From: Fibrobacter sp. UWB13
GTDB lineage: Bacteria > Fibrobacterota > Fibrobacteria > Fibrobacterales > Fibrobacteraceae
Direction: 5' to 3'
NCBI RefSeq assembly: GCF_900177805.1
Contig: NZ_FXAX01000001.1
Location: 434,001-498,000, forward strand
DNA length: 64,000 bases
The translations under genes were made by a program, and so were the position numbers. Of this stretch, positions 15,903 to 24,294 are shown piece by piece. The notes under the pieces are model-generated. The model did not search any database, was not told the origin of the DNA, and was given only the letters and a program-made list of their open reading frames with translations. Positions within the stretch are counted from its first letter, which is position 1; every line of letters begins with the position of its first letter.

Positions 15903-16615
15903 AAAATTTAATCTGTTCCTCTCTTGTGGCCGTGGCGACAATTGCTAGTGTGGCTGTTGCTTCGGGTATGCCGTTTCCGGTGGCTGAAAACAACAAGGTC
16001 TTTTTGCAAGAAAAGGATAGCCCTTACGTGCTTGAACAAAGCGTGGTTGTCGGCGCTACGGATACGCTAGTCATTGAACCGGGCGTGACCGTTTTGATGG
16101 GCGAATTTGCAAAGCTCATGATCCAGGGCTCGGTAAAAATTGCGGGTACAAACGATAAACCCGTTGTCTTTAGCGGAGCCGATTCTGTGGCAAACTGGAA
16201 TGGTTTCCACATCATGTCTAGCGCACAACCGTTTGAAATAAAGAACTTGACCGTCGAGAATGCGTTCCGCAATACGATTTTCCGTTCTAGCGGTACTCTC
16301 GAAAACGTCAATTTCTTCAATAACTATTATGGCCTCTGGGTCGATGAAAGCCCCAATGTGACGCTTGCCCGTTGCACGTTTGCTCACAACCGTTATGCCT
16401 TGTCTGTGAGGGCAGGTCGTGTTGTTTCGAACGGTACAAGCATCTCCGAAAACGTCTATGGACTTTATCTCGAAACCGAAGGCAAGCTCGATGGCGATAC
16501 GGACTTGATTCGCAACAACCAGGAATCCGATATCCGCAGCGAAGCCGCTGATTTGAAGACGAGTAAAAAGCGCGTCCGCCGCAACGTGTGGCACAACATC
16601 GAAGCGCGTTTCTAA
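15899..16615 (+). CDS. Secreted right-handed beta-helix protein
   Basis: Signal peptide at residues 1-21 (ending VAVASG). The mature protein has short parallel beta-helix rungs such as VLEQSVVVGATDTLVIEPGV, GTLENVNFFNNYYGLWV, LARCTFAHNRYALSV and TSISENVYGLYLE, as in NosD/pectate-lyase-like folds. No catalytic motif is recognisable and there is no lipobox, so it is probably periplasmic. Its start overlaps the previous stop by 4 bases, tying it to the lipoprotein and to the stator-like genes that follow. It may be a structural scaffold; enzymatic function is unproven. Confidence 0.65.
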   Translation: MKNLICSSLVAVATIASVAVASGMPFPVAENNKVFLQEKDSPYVLEQSVVVGATDTLVIEPGVTVLMGEFAKLMIQGSVKIAGTNDKPVVFSGADSVANWNGFHIMSSAQPFEIKNLTVENAFRNTIFRSSGTLENVNFFNNYYGLWVDESPNVTLARCTFAHNRYALSVRAGRVVSNGTSISENVYGLYLETEGKLDGDTDLIRNNQESDIRSEAADLKTSKKRVRRNVWHNIEARF

Positions 16616-16624
16616 GAGGTAGTC

Positions 16625-17542
16625 GTGGAAGAAGCTTTCCGTAGAGCCATACGTAAGATGACAGGGGCAAGCGTACGCTTGGCCGTGCGTCCGAATCGCT
16701 CGGCTATTGTCGCGACGCTTTCTCAGTCCATGATGGTCACGTGGTCAATTGCGCTCTTTGAACATCTTGATGCCATGCTCAACAATCCGGAAGCAAATGT
16801 TGGCAGTTCCGAGCTCATCTCGTATAGCGAGTCTGCCTGGAAACTTTGCGAATCTGGCTTCCCGCAGATTTTCAAGGATTGTGAAAAACTTTATAGCGAG
16901 TTCCGCGCCAAGTGGATCCAGCGTTTTTCAACCGATGAAGTCTTGCGACTCTTGCTTGAAGGCGGTGATTTCTTGGTCCATGACGAAGAAAAGGGCTGGG
17001 CTCTTACGGTCAAGAACAACAAGCAGGACATCAACAACTTTTATTCGGCGACGATCCACTTGCTCGTGAGCGATGCCGAACCGTTGTTTGTGCGTATGCA
17101 TGGTCGCGTGATGCAGTTGCAAGAAAAACTTTGCAAGTACTGGCTTTCTGAAAGTGCGGTGGACCCGGTGTCAAAGCTCTTGCCATGCCTCGAAGCTTCG
17201 CTTCGTGAAAAAGAAAACGCCATGGTGGTTTCGCTCCGTACGTCCTTGAATTCGCTTGCGAAAAAGCGTTTTGCGGCGGCGTTCGCCTCTAAAGGTCCAG
17301 TCCGTTACTATTCGTCCGCGATGTCCTGTGCTCGCAATGTGGGGCGCTACTGGAACCCGCATTACGCATACGAAAACTGCTTCCTTGCGTTTACGGATGA
17401 TTTTTGTGATTACGCTCAGGGGCTTACGACTCAGGTTATCGAATGGTACCAGAGCAAGTGGTCTCTTTTCCTTCGCGGGTTCTCTCGCGGTCAGTTGAAC
17501 TTGTTTGAAACAGTCGCTCCTTATCAAGCGCAGAATGTGTAG
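16625..17542 (+). CDS. Unrecognised soluble protein encoded upstream of the stator-like pair
   Basis: A 305-residue protein with no signal peptide and no clear membrane segment. It appears mainly helical, with several Trp/Tyr/Phe-rich stretches (for example VRYYSSAMSCARNVGRYWNP). The GTG start is chosen because AGAGG lies 6 bases upstream. It lies 9 bases after the beta-helix gene and 7 bases before the MotA/TolQ-type gene, so it almost certainly works with them. I do not recognise a family. A cytoplasmic partner that engages the channel tail is one possibility. Confidence 0.6.
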   Translation: MEEAFRRAIRKMTGASVRLAVRPNRSAIVATLSQSMMVTWSIALFEHLDAMLNNPEANVGSSELISYSESAWKLCESGFPQIFKDCEKLYSEFRAKWIQRFSTDEVLRLLLEGGDFLVHDEEKGWALTVKNNKQDINNFYSATIHLLVSDAEPLFVRMHGRVMQLQEKLCKYWLSESAVDPVSKLLPCLEASLREKENAMVVSLRTSLNSLAKKRFAAAFASKGPVRYYSSAMSCARNVGRYWNPHYAYENCFLAFTDDFCDYAQGLTTQVIEWYQSKWSLFLRGFSRGQLNLFETVAPYQAQNV

Positions 17543-17549
17543 GTAAAAA

Positions 17550-19448
17550 ATGAAAAATGCATTCAATACGATTCTTATTTTGACGGTGGTGGGTTTTGTA
17601 GCCCTTATCGCAGGCGCTCTCTACTTTGGCGCCCCGGCATTTGGCTGGATCATCATGATTGCTATCATGGCTGTTTACTTGGTGGAGCAATTTTCTGCCA
17701 TCCGCAAGATGAAGCAGATTATCGCCGAAGATGAAGTTATCGATTCTTGCGAAAAAGGGAACGCTTATCCGGAACCGGGAACGGGCGTTGTCGCGAAGAG
17801 AATTGAACTTGCAAAGCGTCTGTTGCAAAAGAACATCCGCCTCGATTCCCCGATTGCCTTTGACGTGCTTTCGTCGGGTTCTTCGATTCCGCTCAACCGC
17901 AGCGTGGGTTCGACGGTCATCCTCCTTGGCCTTATGGGTACGTTCTTCGGCCTTATGCAGTCTGTGGCAACCGCCGGTGGTGCGATTGACAATTCCACGA
18001 CGCAAGGCACGCTCGATACGATCCAGGTGCTTTTTCAGAACATGAAGGGCATTTTCGGTACTAGCCTTTGTGGTTTGTTTGCCGCTTTGATTTTGAGTGC
18101 AAGCCGCACGGTGCTCAGCTCCAAGCGCGATGATTTTATGGCGCACCTCGATACATTCACGCTCGATATGCAAGAAGATGAAAGCGCAGAAGGTGTGATT
18201 GAAGAAGACAAGAACGAACTTGAACGCCTCTTTGAATCTGTTGAAAAGAATTTGTCCGTGATTGCATCTTCCGTGAAGGAAGGTTTGGCTGGTGTTGTTT
18301 CGATGGTGGGCGAGGAACTCTCTGCCATGACCTCGAAGCTGAACCAGGATGTTGTGGAATCTGTCCAGAAGGTTTCTACGGAAATGACTTCTTCTATCAA
18401 GACTGTCAACGATTCTCTCGCTGGTGCTGTGGCGAATATGAATGAATCGACGCAGAAGTTTGGCGAACTCGTTGGCGCTTCTGTGACGAACGCTTTCAGC
18501 CCGATCAACGAAAATATCGGTGCACTCTCCAAGTCTGTTGAGGCAATCCCGTCGAAACTCGATGATAAACTCAATGGTATTTCTGTCGCTTTGAACGCAA
18601 GTCTCGAGGGTCTTTCTTCAGGCGTTAAGTCTTCGCTTGATGGAGTTTCTGGCAATGTGGAAACCGCACTTTCTAAGGTCGCCTCTGAAGTTAAAGCAGG
18701 CCTTGATGGCGTTGCATCCGATGTTAAGGCTGGCCTTCAGGATGTGGCGAAGGGCACGATGGATGTGGCATACCTTACTAAGGATGCAATGGACGAAGCT
18801 TCTAAGAGCATCGGTGATTCCGTCGCCGAACAGGTCAAGCAGTCTAGCGAACAGTGGGCTGACTTTATGCAGCGTCTCGAAGACAAGACGACTGCCAACG
18901 TGGATTCCCAGCGCGAAGGTCTCGAAACGCTCAAGAACGTGGCTCTCCAAGTTGCCGAAAAGGCCCAGGCGGGTTCTGCAGAACTTTCTCAGAATGTCTC
19001 CGAAAAGCTCGGTGCTCTTTCCTCCGACATTCTCGGTGCATTCCAGAAGCTTTCTGAAACGTCGAGTGTGCTTCTCGAAGCTCAGAAGGCTCTTACCGAA
19101 AGCATCGACAACCGCGTGGTCAAGGAAAAAGAAGCCACGGACGCTCTTGGCGGAAACATTGTGGAAACCGCAGAACTTATGCGCGTGAACCAGTCCGAAC
19201 TCAGTGCAAACCTCGAAATGCTGCGTAGCGGCCTCGAAACGATTCTCGAAAAGCTCTCCGGCGATACCGCAGAACACGAAGAAGAAGACAACTTTGTTGA
19301 ACACCTCAACCAGTCTCTCGAAGCCTTCCATGAACGCGCGAGCGAAGTGCTCATGGAAAATGCGGTCAAGACTCAGGAAATCTTGCTCGAAGTTCTCGAA
19401 CAGACACAGCGTTCTGCAATTCCCGCTCAACCTAAAGCTGAAGGTTAA
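17550..19448 (+). CDS. MotA/TolQ/ExbB-type (ZorA-like) channel subunit with a very long coiled-coil tail
   Basis: Two N-terminal membrane segments (about residues 7-27 and 31-48) precede a short loop. Two more follow with the MotA/TolQ signature (STVILLGLMGTFFGLMQSVA, about 121-143, and FGTSLCGLFAALIL, about 169-188). From about 195 to 620 the chain is a near-continuous amphipathic helix with 11-residue-like spacing (VKAGLDGVASDVKAGLQDVA) and no globular domain. Such a long tail is characteristic of ZorA and distinguishes it from MotA, TolQ or ExbB. If one continuous helix, about 400 residues would span roughly 60 nm. The MotB-like partner follows after 2 bases. Function is inferred: a proton- or sodium-driven stator. 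Confidence 0.8.
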   Translation: MKNAFNTILILTVVGFVALIAGALYFGAPAFGWIIMIAIMAVYLVEQFSAIRKMKQIIAEDEVIDSCEKGNAYPEPGTGVVAKRIELAKRLLQKNIRLDSPIAFDVLSSGSSIPLNRSVGSTVILLGLMGTFFGLMQSVATAGGAIDNSTTQGTLDTIQVLFQNMKGIFGTSLCGLFAALILSASRTVLSSKRDDFMAHLDTFTLDMQEDESAEGVIEEDKNELERLFESVEKNLSVIASSVKEGLAGVVSMVGEELSAMTSKLNQDVVESVQKVSTEMTSSIKTVNDSLAGAVANMNESTQKFGELVGASVTNAFSPINENIGALSKSVEAIPSKLDDKLNGISVALNASLEGLSSGVKSSLDGVSGNVETALSKVASEVKAGLDGVASDVKAGLQDVAKGTMDVAYLTKDAMDEASKSIGDSVAEQVKQSSEQWADFMQRLEDKTTANVDSQREGLETLKNVALQVAEKAQAGSAELSQNVSEKLGALSSDILGAFQKLSETSSVLLEAQKALTESIDNRVVKEKEATDALGGNIVETAELMRVNQSELSANLEMLRSGLETILEKLSGDTAEHEEEDNFVEHLNQSLEAFHERASEVLMENAVKTQEILLEVLEQTQRSAIPAQPKAEG

Positions 19449-19450
19449 TC

Positions 19451-20101
19451 ATGCGTCGCAATAGAGACGAAAATAGCAATCCATGGATGGCGTACACGGA
19501 CTTGGGCGTTGCCCTAGTTTCGCTCTTTATCCTTGCGTTTGTGGCGATGGCGACCCTCAAGGAACAAAAAGCGGAAGACTTGACGCGTACCGAAGAAGAA
19601 GTGCTCAGCTGCCAGGAACAGATGCGTAAGATTGCGGCCGAACGCAATGCGCTTTTGTCCAAGAGCTTGCAGACCTCCATTGAAGCAGGCCTTATCGCGC
19701 TCGAAGATGGCAAAATCCAGATTCAGGCGAGCTTCCTTTTCCCGATTAACGGAGCAAACCTCACTAAGGAAGGCGAGGGCGTGATTCGCGGTATCAGCAA
19801 GGGTCTTTTGGAAGCTCTTGATTCTACGGACGTGATCATGGTGAGTGGCTTTACGGACGACATTCCGTTTAGCGGCTCGACATCTTATACGAACTGGAAC
19901 CTTTCTACAGAACGCGCCGTGAACGTGGTCAAGATGCTAGTGAAAATGGGTTTCCCGCCCGACAGGCTCTTTGCCGCTGGCTTTGGCGAACACCGCCCGA
20001 AGTACCCGAACGACAGCGAAGAACATCGCCGTTTGAACCGTCGCGTGGAAATCGGTGTAACCCCGCTCCAGTCCAACAAAACAGCTGAGGTAACGCCCTA
20101 A
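19451..20101 (+). CDS. MotB/OmpA-type (ZorB-like) stator subunit
   Basis: A single N-terminal membrane helix (about residues 12-35) holds a membrane-embedded acid, Asp 17, in WMAYTDLGVALVSLFILAF. That is the position of the ion-carrying Asp in MotB and ZorB. A linker of about 50 residues leads to an OmpA-like peptidoglycan-binding domain with VSGFTDDIPF, STERAVNVVKML and HRRLNRRVEI. The pairing with the preceding channel subunit implies an ion-driven, wall-anchored complex. The stop overlaps the next start by one base, so the next protein is likely made in fixed proportion. Confidence 0.85.
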   Translation: MRRNRDENSNPWMAYTDLGVALVSLFILAFVAMATLKEQKAEDLTRTEEEVLSCQEQMRKIAAERNALLSKSLQTSIEAGLIALEDGKIQIQASFLFPINGANLTKEGEGVIRGISKGLLEALDSTDVIMVSGFTDDIPFSGSTSYTNWNLSTERAVNVVKMLVKMGFPPDRLFAAGFGEHRPKYPNDSEEHRRLNRRVEIGVTPLQSNKTAEVTP

Positions 20102-20766
20102 TGGAAGAGCTTACCGAAAAACTGTCCGAAATCAAGGCTAGCATTGATGCCATTCGCAAGACTGGCAAGCTTTCGCATTGGCGGATGGTTTATGCGGATA
20201 CGCTTTACACGCGTGCCCAGGAATATGTGGCAGTGGACCGTTACCCCGAGGCAAAACTTGTGGCGCAGAAGCTGGACCGCTGGATTCAAGCCCACAAGCC
20301 CGCTCTCGAGACAAACAAGGGCGATGCGCGTCCGCCGATGATTTTCTGGAATGCAGACTTGTTGAACAACATAGTTAAACGCATCCGTACGACACTCAAC
20401 ACGAAAAAAATGCTTGTGCCGTCTACGGAACGCGATTCCATCAATCGTCGTTTGAACATTGTCGATGGCTGGATCCAGAAAGGCGAATATCTCGTTGCGC
20501 ATGACGAACTCTTGGCGCTCCGCAGTGCCTTAATCGCACGACTTCGCCGTAGTTACCGCGCCCGCATTGTCGCATCGTCTGCGTACAGTGGCGGATACGT
20601 TCAGCCGGCGGGTTCGACCGTGGGTCTTTACAACTCCCTCCACACACTCGAAGAAACATTCCACATTGTTGGCGAACACGACCCTATTTGGATCGAAGAC
20701 TTCCTCGAAATTTACAACGATTTGTTCAGAATTGTAGACAGATTAGTTCCGCAAGACAAAAAATAA
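20101..20766 (+). CDS. Unrecognised helical protein closing the stator-like operon
   Basis: 221 residues, soluble and predicted mostly helical. It is rich in charged pairs such as LTEKLSEIKASIDAIRKTGK and TERDSINRRLNIVDGW, with no signal peptide or nuclease/helicase motif. It overlaps the stop of the MotB-like gene by one base (TAATG), which points to coupled translation. I do not recognise a family. Canonical Zorya accessory proteins (ZorC, ZorD helicase, ZorE nuclease) are not evident here, so this may be a distinct accessory. Confidence 0.6.
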   Translation: MEELTEKLSEIKASIDAIRKTGKLSHWRMVYADTLYTRAQEYVAVDRYPEAKLVAQKLDRWIQAHKPALETNKGDARPPMIFWNADLLNNIVKRIRTTLNTKKMLVPSTERDSINRRLNIVDGWIQKGEYLVAHDELLALRSALIARLRRSYRARIVASSAYSGGYVQPAGSTVGLYNSLHTLEETFHIVGEHDPIWIEDFLEIYNDLFRIVDRLVPQDKK

Positions 20767-20807
20767 TATACATTTATCTGTGTAAATAACGTTAAAAGGG
20801 GTTCTTT

Positions 20808-22106
20808 ATGAAGCTGAAGAATTATTTTCTGTTAGCCGCTTCTGTTGCTGTTGGTGGTCTTGTAGGTTGCTCTCCTGCTGATGAACATGTTTTAAAGAGT
20901 GTTGAACGTCCTGCTGAAATTAAGGATGGCAAGCTTATAGACAGTCGTGATGGCAATGAATATAGTGTTACTTTGATTGATGGCCTCTATTGGATGGCGG
21001 AGAACCTTCGTTATGCTGATTCCACGAGCATGAAAAATCTCAAGGGCAACTCCTGGTGCCATGAAGACGATAAAAAATGTACCAAGTATGGTCGCCTTTA
21101 TTCCTGGACTGCGGCGATGGATTTGGATAAAAAATTCCTTTCAACGTATGGCGCACGTACTAGTGGTAGTAATATACAAGGTGTTTGCCCTGCGGGGTGG
21201 CATTTGCCGAGTCCGTCTGAATGGCAGAATTTGATGCAGTATGTGGATTTGAACAACAATGGGGAAGGATCCGGCACGAGCTTGAAGTCCATAAAAACAT
21301 GGGATGAATCTGACAAGGTGCCTGCTCCGACGAATCGCTTTGGCTTTAACGCTTTGGCTTCTGGACGCCGCAACAATGATGGCGAAACGTTCCTCAGCAC
21401 AGGTCAAATTGCGTTCTTCTGGGCTGCAAAAGAAAAGGATGCGGGAACGGCTTATGGCTTGCAGCTTCGCAACGATGTTGAATTATTACAGGAAGGCAAT
21501 TTTTATAAAGACCATGGCTTGTCCGTTCGTTGTGTTGTAAGTAGTTATAATGCGCGTGTCACGGGGGCGCTCGATTCTTCGTTCATTGACGAAATCCCAC
21601 ATAACTATGGTACTTTGAAAATCGATGGTCAGTCTTATAGAACGATTGAAATTAAGGGTGTTACTTGGATGGCTGACAACATGAACCTTGATGTCAAGGG
21701 CAGCCATTGCTATAATGACGACAAGGAAAACTGCAAAAAGTTCGGTCGACTTTATACTTATGAAGCTGCCAAGAGTGTTTGCCCTGATGGATGGACACTG
21801 CCGTCTTCATCTGTCTTTACGAGCTTGGCGGGAACGGCTTTGTCGAATGTCCATTTGCGTTCTACAACAGGCTGGAGCGATAAGGCTTCTAAAGGTCTCA
21901 ATTCCTGGGGCTTTGATGCCAAGGCTGCAGGCGGTCGCGAAAGCAGTGGTTACTTTGACTTGAAGACAAGCGCTTACTTCTGGCTTTCGGATGCTCCTGA
22001 CGGAGACAATGCTTTAGCGGCATGGATCAATTACTATAGCATACCTAGTGCAGTCCTCCGCAGTACTTCAGATGAATTCTCCGTCCGCTGCATCAAGGCT
22101 GAATAA
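20808..22106 (+). CDS. FISUMP (Fibrobacter major paralogous domain) lipoprotein with two domains
   Basis: The lipoprotein signal ends LVGC (Cys 21). Two copies of the FISUMP domain follow. The first has DGLYWMAENLRYAD, KYGRLYSWTAAM, GVCPAGWHLPSPSEW and LSVRCV. The second has KGVTWMADNMNLD, KFGRLYTYEAA, SVCPDGWTLPSS and FSVRCIKAE. This domain is greatly amplified in Fibrobacter succinogenes and is the strongest taxonomic marker in the window. Its role is not established, though a surface or adhesion function is often supposed. The ribosome-binding site is AAAAGGGG. It stands alone with a strong terminator downstream. Confidence 0.9.
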   Translation: MKLKNYFLLAASVAVGGLVGCSPADEHVLKSVERPAEIKDGKLIDSRDGNEYSVTLIDGLYWMAENLRYADSTSMKNLKGNSWCHEDDKKCTKYGRLYSWTAAMDLDKKFLSTYGARTSGSNIQGVCPAGWHLPSPSEWQNLMQYVDLNNNGEGSGTSLKSIKTWDESDKVPAPTNRFGFNALASGRRNNDGETFLSTGQIAFFWAAKEKDAGTAYGLQLRNDVELLQEGNFYKDHGLSVRCVVSSYNARVTGALDSSFIDEIPHNYGTLKIDGQSYRTIEIKGVTWMADNMNLDVKGSHCYNDDKENCKKFGRLYTYEAAKSVCPDGWTLPSSSVFTSLAGTALSNVHLRSTTGWSDKASKGLNSWGFDAKAAGGRESSGYFDLKTSAYFWLSDAPDGDNALAAWINYYSIPSAVLRSTSDEFSVRCIKAE

Positions 22107-22132
22107 TTTTTTGACGGAACAACATTTACGCA

Positions 22133-22165
22133 AAAATGCCGTGCAGTTCAACTGCACGGCATTTT
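22133..22165. terminator. Bidirectional terminator between the FISUMP gene and argH
   Basis: AAAATGCCGTGCAGT and ACTGCACGGCATTTT form a perfect 15-bp inverted repeat around TCA, bounded by A and T runs. It lies between convergent genes. Confidence 0.9.
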
Positions 22166-22293
22166 CACATTTGTAATGTCACCCCGGATTTGTACAAGTA
22201 CAAAGCCCTTCGGCTCAGCTATGAAAATGCAAGTATTTTCGCAGCGTTCGCCTTGGTTGCTTTTATTCCGGGGGCGCCATTTTTCGGAGGCAA

Positions 22294-23697
22294 TTACTTC
22301 TTGAGCTTCTTGAGGAGTGCGGCTGCCTTCGTGAACTGCTGCTTCACGGACTTCGGACCCGTACCGCCTTCAATGTTACGCTTGCTTACGCTGTATTCGA
22401 ACGTAAGCGTCTTCTTCATCTTGGCGACGTCCGGGACGCCTGCGGCGGCCCAAGCCTCGTCGGAAAGTTCCGTGAACTGCTTGCCCTGGCGTGCTGCATC
22501 GCCGACGAGGCTTCCCACGATGTGGTGGGCGTCGCGGAACGGAACGCCTGCTTCCACGAGCAAGTCAGCAAGGTCTGTTGCGAGGAGCGCCGGGAGCATC
22601 TTGGCGTGCATTGTCTCGAAGTTGAAACGAGCCGTTTCCAAAGCTTCCTTCATCACGCGGAGAATCACCTTCACGTTGTGGACGCTATCGAATACCGGTT
22701 CCTTGTCTTCTTGCAAGTCGCGGCTATAGCTGAGCGGAGCGCCCTTCACGAGCGTATAAAGCGAAGTGAAGTTTCCGAGCATACGGCCAGACTTTCCGCG
22801 GATAAGTTCCATGGAGTCCGGATTCTTCTTCTGCGGCATCATCGAAGAACCGCTGGAGAATGCATCGTGCAACGTGAGGAATCCAAATTCGCAAGTGCTC
22901 CAGTTTACAAAGTCTTCGGCGTAGCGGCTCATCGTGTTTGCGATGATGGCGAGGTCCGCTTCGAATTCGAGCATCATGTCGCGATGGCTTACGGCGTCAA
23001 TGCTGTTCGGGCTCACGTCCTTAAAACCAAGGGCTTCGGCGACGAGAGCGCGGTGGTACGGAAATGCTGAACCTGCCATGGCGCCACTGCCGAGCGGGAG
23101 CTGGTTATGCAATTCAAGGAAGTTGTCGAGACGCTTCACGTCACGGCTCACGGCAAAGAACATGCTCATGAGGTAATGGCTAAAGTAAATCGGCTGGGCC
23201 TGCTGCAAGTGCGTGTAACCCGGCATCATCTTGCCAAAGTACTTCTTGGCAAGGTCCAAGACCGTTTCCATAAGTTCTACTTCAAGGGCGCGGATTTCTG
23301 CAGCGCGGTGACGCATGTAAAGCTTGAAGTCCGTGCAGACCTGGTCATTGCGGCTGCGGCCCGTGTGGATTTTTTTGCCGAGTGCACCGATGCGTTCCGT
23401 GAGCACGCGTTCTACAGCCATGTGGATGTCTTCGTCGCTATCGCACCAAAGGTTCTTGCCGGCGTGATAATCATCGAGAATGCTCTTGAGGCCATCGCAA
23501 ATCTTCTTGTAGTCTGCTTTAGAAAGAACGCCCGATTCCACGAGACCCTTGCCGTGTCCGATACTACCTTCGATATCTTCTTCGATGAGTTCCGCATCAA
23601 ACTGCAAGCTGAAACTTAAATCGACCATGCTCTGAGCCATGCCACTAGCAAAGCGGCCCGTCCACATGTTAGTCTGGGTATCTTTCTTCTTAGCCAT
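22294..23697 (-). CDS. argH: Argininosuccinate lyase
   Basis: Last step of arginine synthesis, cleaving argininosuccinate to arginine and fumarate. The superfamily signature GSSMMPQKKNP with its catalytic Ser is present, along with HTGRSRNDQV and GYTHLQQAQPI. About 467 residues matches the family. I start at MAKKKDTQTNMW because GAGG lies 7 bases upstream; an ATG four codons earlier would overlap that site. The gene is preceded by a terminator-like hairpin in its leader that resembles the one before the next lipoprotein gene. No other arg genes are in the window. Confidence 0.96.
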   Translation of the reverse strand: MAKKKDTQTNMWTGRFASGMAQSMVDLSFSLQFDAELIEEDIEGSIGHGKGLVESGVLSKADYKKICDGLKSILDDYHAGKNLWCDSDEDIHMAVERVLTERIGALGKKIHTGRSRNDQVCTDFKLYMRHRAAEIRALEVELMETVLDLAKKYFGKMMPGYTHLQQAQPIYFSHYLMSMFFAVSRDVKRLDNFLELHNQLPLGSGAMAGSAFPYHRALVAEALGFKDVSPNSIDAVSHRDMMLEFEADLAIIANTMSRYAEDFVNWSTCEFGFLTLHDAFSSGSSMMPQKKNPDSMELIRGKSGRMLGNFTSLYTLVKGAPLSYSRDLQEDKEPVFDSVHNVKVILRVMKEALETARFNFETMHAKMLPALLATDLADLLVEAGVPFRDAHHIVGSLVGDAARQGKQFTELSDEAWAAAGVPDVAKMKKTLTFEYSVSKRNIEGGTGPKSVKQQFTKAAALLKKLKK

Positions 23698-23711
23698 TGT
23701 AAACCTCAAAT

Positions 23712-23752
23712 AAAAAAGCCGTGAAATCGGCTATGATTTCTCGGCTAAAGAT
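23712..23752 (-). terminator. Leader hairpin upstream of argH
   Basis: On the minus strand TATCTTT is followed by a G/C-rich hairpin (AGCCGAGAAATC, loop, GATTTCACGGCT) and a T tract that runs into the GAGG ribosome-binding site of argH. It probably ends the upstream lipoprotein transcript, but its position makes attenuation of argH possible. A close copy lies before the lipoprotein gene itself. Confidence 0.6.
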
Positions 23753-23773
23753 AAAAATTTTTAGAGTATTTTG

Positions 23774-24223
23774 TTAGTCCCAAACGCTCTTTTTGACCGG
23801 AGCTTGGACGGCAGGAGCTTGATTATTGCCTTGAACATTGGGATTCATTCCGTTGGCGTTGATGCTCATGCAAGTGTACAAGTTGTAGGTCTGTACACCG
23901 TTAATAAAGCATTTGGTCTTGATTTCTTCATCGCGGCTGAACTTTGTGCGAGCGACCTGTATTCCGTTGACGTAAAAATCGAAGTTTCCGTTCTTCATGC
24001 CTCTAGTGCATTTGCCAATCACATCGACTTTCTGACCGAATCTGTCCACGTAATGCCATTCCGCGTGGTTCATGTGGTAACCATCACAATTGCAAGGCTT
24101 GTACTTGTCAGCTTCTTCCTGATATCTGTCATACGAGCCAGCACAAGAACTTAAGAGAAGCGTGGTTGCACAAGCCATCGCGACACAGCTCAGTTTCTTG
24201 AAAATCTTTTTCGTTTCAATCAT
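23774..24223 (-). CDS. Small lipoprotein, function unknown
   Basis: Signal peptide with lipobox LLSSC (Cys about 27), giving an envelope lipoprotein of about 150 residues. The mature part has several cysteines (PCNCDGYH, IGKCTRG, TKCFINGV, YTCMS) and a segment NGNFDFYVNGIQVARTKFSR reminiscent of MORN-like or toxin-antitoxin-antidote repeat proteins, but the match is weak. The tail is Asn/Gln/Pro-rich. The start at MIETKKIF has GAGG 6 to 7 bases upstream. It lies between the barrel protein gene and argH; each is separated by a hairpin. Confidence 0.65.
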   Translation of the reverse strand: MIETKKIFKKLSCVAMACATTLLLSSCAGSYDRYQEEADKYKPCNCDGYHMNHAEWHYVDRFGQKVDVIGKCTRGMKNGNFDFYVNGIQVARTKFSRDEEIKTKCFINGVQTYNLYTCMSINANGMNPNVQGNNQAPAVQAPVKKSVWD

Positions 24224-24235
24224 ACAAAACCTCAA

Positions 24236-24277
24236 ATAAAAAGCCGTGAAATAATGTTGTTTTCACGGCTAAAGATA
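24236..24277 (-). terminator. Leader hairpin upstream of the small lipoprotein gene
   Basis: A perfect 10-bp stem (AGCCGTGAAA / TTTCACGGCT) is followed by TTTTTATTTGAGG, so the T tract merges into the ribosome-binding site. TATCTTT directly precedes the stem. It most simply terminates the upstream barrel-protein gene. Confidence 0.7.
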
Positions 24278-24294
24278 CAAAATATTATTTGCTG

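Noticed and set aside
16625-20766. Canonical Zorya anti-phage system
   Set aside because: Only the ZorA/ZorB-like pair is recognisable. No ZorD-like helicase, ZorE-like nuclease or ZorC-like motif is seen, and secreted partners share the operon.
22177-22274. Riboswitch-like structure between the FISUMP gene and argH
   Set aside because: The stretch has short palindromes and a CCCCGG/CCGGGG end pair but lies at the 3' side of two convergent genes and matches no riboswitch I know; it is more likely a composite repeat.
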